Positions 7,885 through 17,489 of a stretch of DNA of 32,878 nt are shown here, in pieces (the stretch's first letter is position 1; every line of letters starts with the position of its first letter). The position numbers were made by a program, and so were the translations under genes. Location of the stretch: positions 1 through 32,878 of the forward strand of contig QOOZ01000024.1 in NCBI GenBank assembly GCA_003331195.1, given 5' to 3'. Origin of the DNA: Puniceicoccaceae bacterium. Lineage in GTDB: Bacteria; Verrucomicrobiota; Verrucomicrobiia; Opitutales; Coraliomargaritaceae. The notes under the pieces are model-generated. The model made no database searches. It had not been told where the DNA came from and worked only from the letters and a program-made list of their open reading frames with translations.

Positions 7885-9960
7885 CTAGCCTGCCTCTTCA
7901 CGCGCAGCCTTAGTCATGCGTACGACGTTACGGACTGTGTTTTTGGTGATGATCTTACCCCCTGTGCTACGACCTCGCACGGAAAGATTTTTGAAGAGCA
8001 CTTCTTCCTCAATCTTGCGTAATCTAGGCGCTGGCTTGAGGTTGATCTTCACCGCGTCAGGTTCGCCATTTTCAGTCGGATAGCATGAGATGTAGAAGAC
8101 GCGTGATCCAGGCTTACCTTTAGTCAAGTCATACTCCTTGTCTCGCGTGACACCACCTGTGGTGAAGTGCTTGGCTAGAGTCGAACCCGTTCTTCCGTCA
8201 CGATAAACCATGCAATAGGTTAAGGCATTAGGCTCTGCGCGATTGAAGATATCTATATACAAAATATTCTTACCGAAGAATGCTTTCTCACTAACTTTAC
8301 TGACGATGAGTTTACCCTCCTGATTGATCGCAATAACGTCATCGAGCGACGAGCATTTACAAACGGATTCATCCTTCTTCATACTTGTGCCAGCGAAGCC
8401 TTCCTTCTTGTCGACGTAAAGCGTCTCGTTAGCGATGACGACGTCTTGGGCGACGACTTTTTTAAAGGATGACAGCTCTGTCTTACGCTCACGTCCCTTG
8501 CCATATTGCTTCTTCAATTCGGTAAACCATTTGATGGCATATTTTGTCAAGTATTTGAGATGCTTTTGAGTTGCTTCGATGTCTTCTTCGAGGCCCTTAA
8601 TCTGTTCGTCGGCACGTAAGGTGTCGAATTTGGAGATGCGCTTAATCTTAATTTCGAGTAAACGAAGAATGTCATCTTTGTTTATCTGACGTTTAAATAC
8701 TTTTTTGTAGGGCTTGAGGCCTACATCTACGGTGGTGATGACGGATTCCCAAGTCTCCTCTTCTTCGATCCGACGGTAGATCCGCTTTTCAATGAAGATT
8801 TTCTCGAGAGAGCTAAAATGCCACTTCTCTTCAAGCTCCCCGAGTTGGATTTCGAGTTCGAGTTGGAGAAGGTTGCGTGTTTTTTCAGTAGCGAGATAGA
8901 GTAGATCCTGGGCGGAGAAGAAATGAGGCTTTTCGTTTTCAACCACGCAAATGTTAGTCGAGACAGAGAGTTCGCAATCGGTAAAAGCATAGAGAGCTTG
9001 CTCCACTGTTTCGGGATCGGAGCCAGGGGGTAGATAAATGAGGATTTCGACGAGGTCGGCTGTGTTATCCTCTACGCGTTGAATCTTAATTTTACCCTTT
9101 TCGTTAGCCAATATAATAGAGTCGATCAGGCTAGTTGTTGTTTTGCCAAACGGAAGCTCGGTGATGGCGAGCAGGTTCTTCTTACGAGCTTCAATCCTGG
9201 CGCGAACTTTTACACGGCCACCACGTTTACCATTATTATACTCGGAGACGTCTGCGATGCCGCCGCTCGGAAAGTCGGGCACGAGTTCGGGCTTCTTTTT
9301 TCGAAGGAGCGCAATACAGCCGTCGAGTAGCTCAGTGAAATTGTGTGGTAGAATCTTGCAGGAAAGTCCTACTGCAATGCCTTCAGCACCTTGAGCGAGG
9401 AGTAGCGGGAATTTAACGGGGAGCGTTTCTGGCTCTTTATTACGACCGTCATATGAGGATAACCAATTGGTCGTCTTGGAATTAAAGACCACATCGAGAG
9501 CAAACTTAGAAAGGCGGGCCTCAATGTAACGTGAGGCAGCAGCAGAGTCACCTGTTAGAGTATTACCCCAGTTACCCTGCATATCGATAAGAAGTTCTTT
9601 TTGCCCTAATTGCACCATTGCGTCAGCAATCGAGGCATCACCATGTGGGTGATACTTCATGGTGTTACCGATCACATTGGCCACCTTATTGTAACGACCA
9701 TCTTCCAACTCGCGCATAGAATGTAGGATTCGGCGTTGAACAGGCTTCAGACCGTCATTGGCATGGGGAACTGCACGTTCTAGAATCACGTAACTGGCGT
9801 AGTCGAGGAACCAATCGCTGAACATTTCATCGACATGACCAGAGTCTGTCTTGAGGGCAAAAATGTCATCGTCTGAGAGCGGCTTTGTTTCGCCAGACTC
9901 GGAATGCTCGTCGAACTCGAGTTCAAAATTGTCTTTCTGGGGAGTCTTTTTACGTGGCAT
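7885..9960 (-). CDS. parC: DNA topoisomerase IV subunit A (type IIA, ParC-like)
   Basis: Breakage-reunion subunit of a type IIA topoisomerase, cytosolic, forming an A2B2 complex with a ParE/GyrB ATPase that is not in this window. The core starts near residue 46 with MFSDWFLDYASYVILERAVP and LKPVQRRILHSM. The catalytic region is SRYIEAR with Tyr145 attacking DNA and Arg144 beside it. YHPHGDAS (103-110) corresponds to the quinolone-resistance region; GyrA Ser83 is Ala109 here and Asp87 is Asp113. DGRNKEPETLPVKFPLLLAQ and GIAVGLS mark the tower and winged-helix parts. The sequence resembles Bacteroidota ParC more than E. coli GyrA. At 691 residues the C-terminal beta-pinwheel is short. It is transcribed divergently from pckG. 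GyrA is the alternative name, but the C-terminal region lacks an obvious GyrA box. Confidence 0.85.
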   Translation of the reverse strand: MPRKKTPQKDNFELEFDEHSESGETKPLSDDDIFALKTDSGHVDEMFSDWFLDYASYVILERAVPHANDGLKPVQRRILHSMRELEDGRYNKVANVIGNTMKYHPHGDASIADAMVQLGQKELLIDMQGNWGNTLTGDSAAASRYIEARLSKFALDVVFNSKTTNWLSSYDGRNKEPETLPVKFPLLLAQGAEGIAVGLSCKILPHNFTELLDGCIALLRKKKPELVPDFPSGGIADVSEYNNGKRGGRVKVRARIEARKKNLLAITELPFGKTTTSLIDSIILANEKGKIKIQRVEDNTADLVEILIYLPPGSDPETVEQALYAFTDCELSVSTNICVVENEKPHFFSAQDLLYLATEKTRNLLQLELEIQLGELEEKWHFSSLEKIFIEKRIYRRIEEEETWESVITTVDVGLKPYKKVFKRQINKDDILRLLEIKIKRISKFDTLRADEQIKGLEEDIEATQKHLKYLTKYAIKWFTELKKQYGKGRERKTELSSFKKVVAQDVVIANETLYVDKKEGFAGTSMKKDESVCKCSSLDDVIAINQEGKLIVSKVSEKAFFGKNILYIDIFNRAEPNALTYCMVYRDGRTGSTLAKHFTTGGVTRDKEYDLTKGKPGSRVFYISCYPTENGEPDAVKINLKPAPRLRKIEEEVLFKNLSVRGRSTGGKIITKNTVRNVVRMTKAAREEAG

Positions 9961-10132
9961 GGAGGGTTCTAAGGTCAGGGAAGCAAAATTTACTCTCGAA
10001 AATTCAAATAATAAGGAAAAACGAAAAAGGTAGAATAGCGAGTCCGACTCAAGGAGATTCGTTGATGAATATATTTTCAGATGACTGAGGCTTTTTTCTT
10101 ACCATTGGCATGCCCGGTGCTAAACTTATTAA

Positions 10133-11935
10133 ATGTCAAATATAGCTTCACCCCACACATCCCATAAAGCACTACTTAAATGGGTCAAAAAGATGGTCTC
10201 TATGTGTAAGCCACGCGCTGTCCACTGGTGTGACGGTTCTCAAGCAGAAGCCGATTCACTCTTTGCGATGATGGTCGATAAGGAAGTTTGTATTAAACTA
10301 GACGAAGTGAAACGGCCCAATAGCTACCTATTCCGATCGGATCCTGACGATGTGGCTCGAGTTGAGTCGAAGACATTTATCTGCTCACAAAGCAAAGATG
10401 CTGCAGGCCCCACTAATAATTGGGAGGAGCCGCGGGTCATGCGGCGCAAACTGAAGCAATTGTTTAAAGGCTGCATGCACGGGCGCACAATGTATGTCAT
10501 ACCATTTAGTATGGGCCCAATCGGTGGTCCGATATCGAAGATTGGCGTCGAATTGACTGATTCGCCCTATGTAGTCGTCAATATGAGGATCATGGCGCGG
10601 ATTGGTGCGCCTGTGCTCGACATGTTAGGTTCGGACGGATTCTTTATTCCTTGCTTGCACTCGGTGGGATGTCCGCTGGATGAGGGCGTTGAAGATGTTG
10701 CCTGGCCTTGCAATCCTCAAGATACGCACATCGTCCACTTCCCTGAAGAACGCACTATCGTCTCCTACGGATCTGGCTACGGAGGTAACGCCCTACTCGG
10801 CAAAAAGTGCCTTGCGCTGCGGATCGCATCGACTCTCGCCCGTGATGAGGGATGGATGGCCGAACATATGCTTATACTAGGAGTTGAAGAGCCAGACGGC
10901 ACTAAGTCCTATGTGACGGCGGCCTTCCCTAGCGCTTGCGGTAAAACGAATTTTGCCATGCTCATTCCGCCTGAAGAAATGAAGGGTTATAAAGTTACTT
11001 GCGTAGGCGACGATATCGCCTGGATCAAGCCTGGAAAGGATGGCTGTCTTTATGCGATCAATCCCGAGGCTGGTTTCTTTGGTGTCGCACCAGGCACATC
11101 CGAGGGTACAAATCCCAGTGCGATGGCTTCTTGCTCAAGGGATACTATTTTTACTAATGTTGCACTTACAGACGACGGCGACATCTGGTGGGAGGGGATG
11201 ACCGAGGATGCACCTGCACATTTAATAGATTGGAAAGGTAAAGACTGGTCACCTGACAGCGAAACCCCCGCCGCGCATCCAAACAGTCGCTTCACTGCGC
11301 CCGCCGCGAACTGCCCTGTGATAGACCCCGACTGGGAGAAGTCTGAGGGCGTGCGCATCCATGCGATGATCTTTGGTGGTCGCCGCATGAATGACGTGCC
11401 GCTCGTTACGCAGTCATTCAACTGGGGACATGGCGTTTATCTAGGTGCTACCACTGGCTCGGAAATCACGGCAGCGGCTGAAGGCAGTCTTGGCCAAATA
11501 CGCCGTGATCCAATGGCGATGCTTCCTTTTTGCGGCTATCATATGGGCGACTACTTTAGTCACTGGATAAAAATGCAGCGAACGCTCAGCGAGACCCCCC
11601 TCATTTTTAACGTGAACTGGTTCCGTAAGAATTCAAAAGGCATGTTCATGTGGCCAGGTTTTAGCAATAACATGCGACCACTACGCTGGATTGTTGAACG
11701 TGCCAGAGGTCGTGCTGGAGCGAAAGAAACAGCCATCGGTTGGATGCCGCGCTATAGTGATCTCGACTGGCGTGGTCTCGACATGTGTGAAGAGGATTTT
11801 GACGAGCTTATGCATATTGACCGCGATCGTGCACGTATGCAGACACTTCCGCACGAGGAACTTTTTTTAAAGCTCCATAGTCACCTACCCAAAGAGATGA
11901 TTTTCCAACGCGAGTTGTTAATTTCAAGGCTCTAG
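10133..11935 (+). CDS. pckG: Phosphoenolpyruvate carboxykinase (GTP)
   Basis: Converts oxaloacetate and GTP to PEP and CO2 at the start of gluconeogenesis; cytosolic monomer. The 600-residue length is typical of the GTP class. The P-loop is [13 protein letters not shown] with Ser267, Cys269 (the reactive cysteine of this class), Lys271 and Thr272. Other family blocks are [10 protein letters not shown] near residue 31, MRRKLKQLF and [17 protein letters not shown] near 105-130, [12 protein letters not shown] and [24 protein letters not shown]. The ATG at 10133 gives the normal N-terminus just ahead of the conserved LLKWV segment. No strong ribosome-binding site is visible. The downstream 180 nt contain two inverted repeats but no clear terminator. 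Confidence 0.97.
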   Translation: MSNIASPHTSHKALLKWVKKMVSMCKPRAVHWCDGSQAEADSLFAMMVDKEVCIKLDEVKRPNSYLFRSDPDDVARVESKTFICSQSKDAAGPTNNWEEPRVMRRKLKQLFKGCMHGRTMYVIPFSMGPIGGPISKIGVELTDSPYVVVNMRIMARIGAPVLDMLGSDGFFIPCLHSVGCPLDEGVEDVAWPCNPQDTHIVHFPEERTIVSYGSGYGGNALLGKKCLALRIASTLARDEGWMAEHMLILGVEEPDGTKSYVTAAFPSACGKTNFAMLIPPEEMKGYKVTCVGDDIAWIKPGKDGCLYAINPEAGFFGVAPGTSEGTNPSAMASCSRDTIFTNVALTDDGDIWWEGMTEDAPAHLIDWKGKDWSPDSETPAAHPNSRFTAPAANCPVIDPDWEKSEGVRIHAMIFGGRRMNDVPLVTQSFNWGHGVYLGATTGSEITAAAEGSLGQIRRDPMAMLPFCGYHMGDYFSHWIKMQRTLSETPLIFNVNWFRKNSKGMFMWPGFSNNMRPLRWIVERARGRAGAKETAIGWMPRYSDLDWRGLDMCEEDFDELMHIDRDRARMQTLPHEELFLKLHSHLPKEMIFQRELLISRL

Positions 11936-11951
11936 AGTGGGTAGTCAGGAA

Positions 11952-12043
11952 TTAGCTCCGACGAATATGCGTAGATTTTCGAGATCTTTCGAGCTAAGTG
12001 CGTCTCCCAACACTATGCCTAGTCTCGGTTTTTGGAACTAGGC
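11952..12043. repeat. Two inverted repeats downstream of pckG
   Basis: TTAGCTC (11952-11958) is mirrored by GAGCTAA (11991-11997) across 32 nt. GCCTAGT (12017-12023) is mirrored by ACTAGGC (12037-12043) across 13 nt, followed by a further CCTAGG palindrome near 12050. The second hairpin could end the pckG transcript, but the T-run after it is poor (TTAT). The gap of about 180 nt holds no other gene I can see. Confidence 0.35.
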
Positions 12044-12115
12044 TTATCCCCTAGGCTAAATTCCCATAATTAAGGTTGGAAATAAGCAGTTCTATGGTTG
12101 AACATATTGGTAATT

Positions 12116-13234
12116 ATGCCCCGCATTTACTTATCACCCCCAGATATAAGCCCTCGAGACCATGCGAGCGTAGATGCTGTATTGACTTCTAACTGGGTTG
12201 CTCCTACCGGCCCTGCGCTAGATTTATTCGAGTCGGCAGTCGCGGCTCGCGCCAACCGCCAGCATGCTGTTGCGCTTAACTCAGGTACAGCCGCTCTTCA
12301 TCTAGCTCTGCAAATTTTGGGCGTCGGTACAGGTGATGCGGTGATCTGCCCCACATTTACTTTTGCAGCGAGTGCCAACCCAATCTGCTATCTTGGTGCT
12401 GAACCAATCTTTGTCGATAGTGAGCCACGAACATGGAACATGGATTCAGTGCTCTTGGAGCAAGCACTCAAACAAGCTAGTAATATCAAAGCCGTCATCG
12501 TCGTGAATCTATACGGGCAATGTGCCGAAATGGAAGCCATTCTAGAAATCTGTGCAAAATACGATGTGCCACTGATTGAAGACGCAGCCGAAGCACTCGG
12601 GGCAAGCTACTGCGGACGACCTGCGGGTTCAATGGGTGCGTTTTCCTTTTTCTCATTTAATGGCAACAAGATTATTACCACCTCTGCAGGTGGCATGTTG
12701 CTGTCAAACGATAGTGAGTCCATTGCGCATGCCCGCTATTTGGCCACACAAGCTCGTGAACCTGAAGCCCACTACGAGCACAAAGCAGTTGGCTATAATT
12801 ATCGAATGAGTAATTTACTCGCAGGGCTCGGAAATAGTCAGCTAGCCGATCTTCAACGCCGTATCGATATCCGTCGTGCTCATTTCGAGGCATACCACGC
12901 TGAACTAGGTGCGCTACCCGGCATTGAGTTTATGCCTATCGCGGACCCTGAAGCTGCTAACTATTGGCTCACCTGCCTAACTGTAGATAGCGAAACCAGC
13001 GGTAGTTCACGCGACGCTCTGATAGCTGCGCTGGAAGCAGCCGATATCGAAGCGCGCCCACTCTGGAAACCGCTACACCTTCAGCCCGTTTTCAAAGAGA
13101 AAATGTGCCACGGCGGAGAACTGGCGGCAGGGCTCTTCAAAAATGGTATTTGCTTACCGAGCGGTTCCGCTATGCATCAGTCTGATCGCGAAGCTGTAAT
13201 TACCACAATCAAAGCAACTTTAGCTCAAGGTTGA
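12116..13234 (+). CDS. DegT/DnrJ/EryC1/StrS family sugar aminotransferase
   Basis: PLP-dependent aminotransferase acting on nucleotide-linked keto-sugars, cytosolic. The 372-residue protein has the family's landmarks: LNSGTAALHLALQILGVG (54-71, phosphate binding), PTFTFAASANPICYLGAEP, VPLIEDAAEALGA with Asp156 contacting the pyridine nitrogen, and FSFNGNKIITTSAGGM with Lys185 as the Schiff-base lysine. I use the ATG at 12116, which begins MPRIYLSPPDISP, the usual N-terminus; an upstream TTG at 12098 is less likely. The next gene begins 8 nt later and encodes the 4,6-dehydratase that would make its 4-keto substrate, so a PglE-like role making UDP-4-amino-4,6-dideoxy-GlcNAc is likely. No acetyltransferase partner is present here. 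Confidence 0.92.
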   Translation: MPRIYLSPPDISPRDHASVDAVLTSNWVAPTGPALDLFESAVAARANRQHAVALNSGTAALHLALQILGVGTGDAVICPTFTFAASANPICYLGAEPIFVDSEPRTWNMDSVLLEQALKQASNIKAVIVVNLYGQCAEMEAILEICAKYDVPLIEDAAEALGASYCGRPAGSMGAFSFFSFNGNKIITTSAGGMLLSNDSESIAHARYLATQAREPEAHYEHKAVGYNYRMSNLLAGLGNSQLADLQRRIDIRRAHFEAYHAELGALPGIEFMPIADPEAANYWLTCLTVDSETSGSSRDALIAALEAADIEARPLWKPLHLQPVFKEKMCHGGELAAGLFKNGICLPSGSAMHQSDREAVITTIKATLAQG

Positions 13235-13242
13235 TCTAAATT

Positions 13243-15117
13243 ATGGGCGCCAATGTTATAGTTAAATACCTCAACCTGAGGACGCTTTTTTTGATTGTTT
13301 TTTATGCTATCGTTTCGCTAGCCAGTTACTGGTTTGCCTACGAATTACGCTTCGATTTTAATGTCCCAAGCAATCATGCAGTCGATCGAGTTAACATGGT
13401 CGGATGGATAGTTGGTCTTCAATTGATGCTACTTTTAGCCAGCGGACAGTTAGACTCAATTTTGTCTTATTTTCGTTTGCCAGATGTGTTTCGCCTTTTC
13501 GGCGGCCTTTTTTTAAACGCACTCATCCTGCTATCAATGTGGTATGTCTATAAAGGTGTAAACGTACCCCCACGCGCTGTCATCCTCACCTACTTCTTAA
13601 TCAGCCTTCTTTCCATCGCGGCTTTTCGAATTTTTATGCGCGTTAAATCTAGCCGGGGCATCGAAGATTGGCTCACGATGGACGCCTCCGAGAACGTGAT
13701 TATTATCGGTGCGGGCGAAGTCGGTGCGGGCCTTTGCTCGGACTTAATGAATAAGGCTCGTCTTGGTATGCGTCCAGTCGCCTTTCTCGATGATGACGTA
13801 AGAAAGATCGGTCGCTATGTTCACGGTGTTTTAGTTGCTGATGCAGTCGATGAATTAGCCACAATTGCCAAGAGCTATAATACCTCAAAAGTGGTCATAG
13901 CATTTCCATCAGCATCGGCTAAACGTATGCGCCATGTCGTTGAACTAGCTCGTGATGCAGGACTTTCTGTCGACATTGTGCCCGCTCTAACTGATCTTGT
14001 TAGCGGGCGAGCCGAGCTCTCTCAACTTCGTCCAATACAGCTCGAAGACCTCCTAGGTCGTGACGCAGTTGACCTTAACTCTGGAGGAATCCTTACATTG
14101 CTACACGGTAAGCGTGTCATGGTTACGGGAGCAGGTGGCAGTATCGGTAGTGAATTAGTCGCTCAAATACTCGACTACTCTCCCCATAGCCTGCTTTGCA
14201 TTGATCAGGCAGAAATTGCCATTTTCAATCTCCAACAAAATGTTCTAAAAGTAAAAGATTCAAGTGAGACGCGAGTGACCACTCAAGTAATCGATATTCT
14301 TCATGCCGAACAATTAGAGAAAGTCTTCGCTCAGCATCGCCCGGAGGTCGTCTTTCATGCAGCGGCACACAAGCACGTCAATCTGATGGAGGCTCAGCCT
14401 GCCGAGGCTCTGCGTAATAATTTCTTTGCCACCCAGCAGCTCGCACGGATCGCGAGCCAATGCAAAGTCGAGCGGTTTATTTTAATTTCTACCGATAAGG
14501 CAATTAATCCTACTAGTGTGATGGGCGCGAGCAAACGACTGGCTGAACTTTCACTGACTGCTCAGCAGAATTCGGACACCAACACCACGATGTTCATGGC
14601 CGTTCGCTTTGGTAACGTACTTGGTTCATCTGGAAGTGTGGTCACGATCTTTCGTAATCAAATCGCAGGAGGTGGTCCCATAACAGTAACTGACCCAAAT
14701 GTCACCCGCTTCTTTATGACGGTGGAAGAAGCAGTCGGCCTAGTCCTGCAGTCAGCAACTGAAGGAACTGGCGGCGATATCCTTGTGCTAAACATGGGCG
14801 ATCCTGTCAAAATACTAGATGTCGCGCGTCAAATGATCGCTTTGAGCGGCCTGCGGGAAGGTACGGATATCGGCATTGAGTTCACAGGCCTTCAAGCTGG
14901 TGAAAAGCTATTTGAAGAAGTGCAGCATCTTAGTGAAACATTAGAGGTCACGCAGCATCCTTGCGTCATGCGGTTCGTTGCCCCAAATGATTCACAAATA
15001 AACATGAGCCAAATCTCTCAAGATTTAGAATCTGCGATGATCAGTTCGAATGTAGCAGTCATTAAAGACGCGATTCAAAAACACATCCCCGAATACACGC
15101 CGTCGGTCGAAGTTTGA
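13243..15117 (+). CDS. UDP-GlcNAc 4,6-dehydratase, membrane-bound WbpM/PglF/CapD type
   Basis: Forms UDP-4-keto-6-deoxy-GlcNAc for O-antigen, capsule or protein-glycan sugars at the inner membrane. The 624-residue protein has four N-terminal membrane helices (about 10-32, 52-70, 86-105, 112-132). A first Rossmann domain follows (VIIIGAGEVGAGL, about 152-164), then the catalytic SDR domain from about 290 with TGAGGSIGSE (295-304), AAAHKHVNLME (373-383) and STDKAINPTSVMGASKR (416-432). Met427 replaces the SDR Tyr before Lys431, as in WbpM, PglF and FlaA1 relatives. VRFGNVLGSSGSVV and TRFFMT are further family blocks. It lies 8 nt after the aminotransferase gene. The exact sugar product is inferred. 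Confidence 0.93.
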   Translation: MGANVIVKYLNLRTLFLIVFYAIVSLASYWFAYELRFDFNVPSNHAVDRVNMVGWIVGLQLMLLLASGQLDSILSYFRLPDVFRLFGGLFLNALILLSMWYVYKGVNVPPRAVILTYFLISLLSIAAFRIFMRVKSSRGIEDWLTMDASENVIIIGAGEVGAGLCSDLMNKARLGMRPVAFLDDDVRKIGRYVHGVLVADAVDELATIAKSYNTSKVVIAFPSASAKRMRHVVELARDAGLSVDIVPALTDLVSGRAELSQLRPIQLEDLLGRDAVDLNSGGILTLLHGKRVMVTGAGGSIGSELVAQILDYSPHSLLCIDQAEIAIFNLQQNVLKVKDSSETRVTTQVIDILHAEQLEKVFAQHRPEVVFHAAAHKHVNLMEAQPAEALRNNFFATQQLARIASQCKVERFILISTDKAINPTSVMGASKRLAELSLTAQQNSDTNTTMFMAVRFGNVLGSSGSVVTIFRNQIAGGGPITVTDPNVTRFFMTVEEAVGLVLQSATEGTGGDILVLNMGDPVKILDVARQMIALSGLREGTDIGIEFTGLQAGEKLFEEVQHLSETLEVTQHPCVMRFVAPNDSQINMSQISQDLESAMISSNVAVIKDAIQKHIPEYTPSVEV

Positions 15118-15184
15118 ATTGACAAATTTATACGGCCACACCTTTTAGCCATTCGCGTGTAGCAGCAGGAATAGCTCATGCAAA

Positions 15185-15982
15185 CTATATGACAGGCCGG
15201 TTATCGCTCTTTACGTCTCGATCTACTAGGGTATCGTTCGATACAGGAGAGGGCCTCTTGAAAACCTTCATCTTTTTTTTATAATAGAGTACTGCGGCTT
15301 GCCAAATGATCCTAGGCATACTGTTGAGTGCAGTATCCAAAGGATGGCACAAGGCATAACGGAAGATGCTACCATTCGTTAAGGACTGACCTTGACCTTG
15401 TATATGAGTTTTCATGACACATGCCTCATCCTTGTAGAGGTCAATACCTAGAAATATTTCATTTTCTTCAATACGAAATGTAAACCGATATTCTCCAGTC
15501 ATGTCGTTGAAGGGGGAAACGTGAAAGTCTTTCATGCAACGTGTTACCCAAGTTCGATCGTTTATTTGTTCTAATTCTCTCAGCGGATAAACGTGTCGAT
15601 CACCAAATGTATTGTTGACCTCCGCTACGGCGCAAAGCAGTCGCCTCCCCTCCATACGCAAATGAAAGTTTACAGGATTGAAAGCGTAGCCGAAATACCT
15701 AGGAGAACTAATTAGTATCGTGTGTTGACTGGGCTCTTCAGCGGGTAGTAACCGATCTAGTTGCTCCAGGATTGGTTCAGGACTACCATGAAGATAGTCG
15801 CTATCATTCAAACGCAAAGGCCTTGCCTCATTATAACCGAAAATAGAAGCCTGCGCATTGATAAGTTTAAGCTCAGTCAGGTCGAATCCGAAGAAATTCA
15901 TTGGGTAGCTAAATTTGTGTGACTGAGGGCTGAACCTCTCGTGCACAACTACCCCACGAAATATCTGTGAATTCAAAATCAT
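15185..15982 (-). CDS. DUF1365 family protein
   Basis: The 265-residue protein fits DUF1365: IFRGVVVHERFSPQSHKFSYPMNFFGFDL at the N-terminus, PRYFGYAFNPVNFH in the middle (the family's FGYxFNPVxFY-like motif), then VAEVNNTFGDRHVYPL and KDFHVSPFNDMTGEYRF. Its biochemical activity is not established. It is repeatedly found beside FAD oxidoreductase and cyclopropane-fatty-acid-synthase-like genes, so a role in lipid modification is inferred. That is consistent with the upstream FAD-oxidoreductase gene, about 76 nt away on the same strand. The methyltransferase partner is not in this window. I prefer the ATG at 15982; a GTG three codons upstream (15991) is the alternative. No signal peptide or clear membrane helix is seen. 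Confidence 0.9.
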   Translation of the reverse strand: MILNSQIFRGVVVHERFSPQSHKFSYPMNFFGFDLTELKLINAQASIFGYNEARPLRLNDSDYLHGSPEPILEQLDRLLPAEEPSQHTILISSPRYFGYAFNPVNFHLRMEGRRLLCAVAEVNNTFGDRHVYPLRELEQINDRTWVTRCMKDFHVSPFNDMTGEYRFTFRIEENEIFLGIDLYKDEACVMKTHIQGQGQSLTNGSIFRYALCHPLDTALNSMPRIIWQAAVLYYKKKMKVFKRPSPVSNDTLVDRDVKSDNRPVI

Positions 15983-16058
15983 GTGACACACTTACAATGC
16001 AAAGCTCGACGCTCCAAAGCTACACGGCAAAACATTGAGAATTGATCCCTATTGAATC

Positions 16059-17336
16059 TCATAGCTCGATTCCAAATCCCTGCGCGACTTCGACTGCAGA
16101 GCGAACGGCATCTTCGTGAAAACCATAGCCAAAATAACTACCGCAAAACCAAGTGTTTTGGCTACCGTTATTTGCGCGGAGTTTGTCTTGCGTATCCATC
16201 GACTCGAAAGAATAGAGCGGATGGGTGAGCGTAGTGCGGTTGATCACGCTCGCCTCGGGTATCTCAACGCCTGGGTTGAGGGTCACGATATAATCATTCT
16301 GGGTATGGAGATTCTGCAAACGATTCATATAATAACTCACTGAAACTGGTCGCTCATCTGATTGACCCGGTTCCCGCATGAAATTCCACGAAGCCCAGAG
16401 TTTACGGTCCGGTGGTAGGTGCGTTGGACTCGTATGAAGCACCACTTCATTCTGCTGGTAGCGCCATGGGGAGAGTAGCTTTTCTTCTTTCTCGCTGGGA
16501 TCGATCAGTAACTTGAGTGCCTCATCCGCATGGGCGCCAATCACTACATGATCAAACTCCAGCGAATTACCCTTATACGTAACCAGTGTGACACCAGTAT
16601 CATGACGGCGGATGCCAGCAGGCGTCGAGTTCAACCTCGGAGCGTGGTCTAACTGCTTGAGCATTGCTTCCACATAAGTGCGGCTTCCTCCCTTCACAAA
16701 CTTCCATTGAGGACGATTTGTTAGGCGTAGCAGACCATGGTTTTCCAGAAAGTGTAAGTAGGGTTGTGCAGGGAAACCATGCACCTCTTCAATCGGTGAC
16801 GACCATATGGCGGCACCCATAGGATAAAGGTAATTGTTCAAGAAGGCATGTCCGAAACGTCGTTTCTTGCAGTATTTTCCAAGGCTCTTTCCCTCGAGAT
16901 AGCCACTATTCAAATCCCGATAGCCGATCCGAGCGAAACGCACCAGATCCCTGACGAAGCTTAAGTGCTTCGGCTTAAAATAATAACTAGTTGATGGAAA
17001 GAGTGTCTTCAGACTATTGCCTGCGTAGCCATAGTCCGTTTGTTGGTCGTAAAAGCTGAAAGTCATCGAGCTATCTTCAACCGCCACGCCAAGCTGTTCT
17101 AATACCTCGGTAAAGCATGGATAGTTTCGATGATTCATTACTATAAAGCCAGTATCAACGGATGTCCCCGCATCCACACCGTCTGGGACTTTTAGTGTGC
17201 GCGTATGCCCACCAGCGTAGTCGTTTTTCTCAAATAGGTGCACATCGTGTTTACGCCCAATAAGCCACGCAGCCGTTAGACCAGCCACACCGCAGCCAAC
17301 CACCGCTATTTTTTGAGGTTTATCAGATACAGACAT
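16059..17336 (-). CDS. FAD-dependent oxidoreductase (amine-oxidase/desaturase-like)
   Basis: The 425-residue flavoprotein begins with a dinucleotide-binding beta-alpha-beta: IAVVGCGVAGLTAAWLI (Gly14, Gly16, Gly19), with Glu36 in HLFEKND for the adenine ribose and GGHTRT after it. VDTGFIVMNHRNYP and a C-terminal NTWFCGSYFGYGFHEDAV block match the FAD oxidoreductases that accompany DUF1365 and cyclopropane-synthase-like genes. By that association it probably acts on lipid acyl chains, but the reaction is not known from the sequence. No signal peptide is visible; it is likely cytosolic or membrane-associated. The ATG at 17336 comes 3 nt after the stop of a small open frame and is 76 nt upstream of the DUF1365 gene, so the two form an operon. 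Confidence 0.9.
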   Translation of the reverse strand: MSVSDKPQKIAVVGCGVAGLTAAWLIGRKHDVHLFEKNDYAGGHTRTLKVPDGVDAGTSVDTGFIVMNHRNYPCFTEVLEQLGVAVEDSSMTFSFYDQQTDYGYAGNSLKTLFPSTSYYFKPKHLSFVRDLVRFARIGYRDLNSGYLEGKSLGKYCKKRRFGHAFLNNYLYPMGAAIWSSPIEEVHGFPAQPYLHFLENHGLLRLTNRPQWKFVKGGSRTYVEAMLKQLDHAPRLNSTPAGIRRHDTGVTLVTYKGNSLEFDHVVIGAHADEALKLLIDPSEKEEKLLSPWRYQQNEVVLHTSPTHLPPDRKLWASWNFMREPGQSDERPVSVSYYMNRLQNLHTQNDYIVTLNPGVEIPEASVINRTTLTHPLYSFESMDTQDKLRANNGSQNTWFCGSYFGYGFHEDAVRSAVEVAQGFGIEL

Positions 17337-17339
17337 GGT

Positions 17340-17489
17340 TTATTGCATTTCAGCAAAAGGGTAATCTTTGGTAGGCCACACACCGAGCACAATTCCATCT
17401 ACACACATCTGCAGTAGCTTGCGCATACCGCCCAGTGACATGGTGTTTGTGCTTAGACCATGTTTCGCTAGTTGAATACCAATATGCAT
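17340..17489 (-). CDS. Possible 49-residue small protein or gene remnant
   Basis: An open frame from an ATG at 17489 to a TAA at 17340-17342 encodes 49 residues, starting MHIGIQLAKHGLSTN and ending WPTKDYPFAEMQ. It is on the strand of the FAD-oxidoreductase gene, whose ATG follows the stop after 3 nt, a spacing typical of co-translated genes. The frame stays open for about 60 nt upstream without an ATG, so it could also be the 3' remnant of a longer lost gene. I recognise no family. It overlaps the first codon of the lipoprotein ORF on the other strand. It may be noise. Confidence 0.3.
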   Translation of the reverse strand: MHIGIQLAKHGLSTNTMSLGGMRKLLQMCVDGIVLGVWPTKDYPFAEMQ

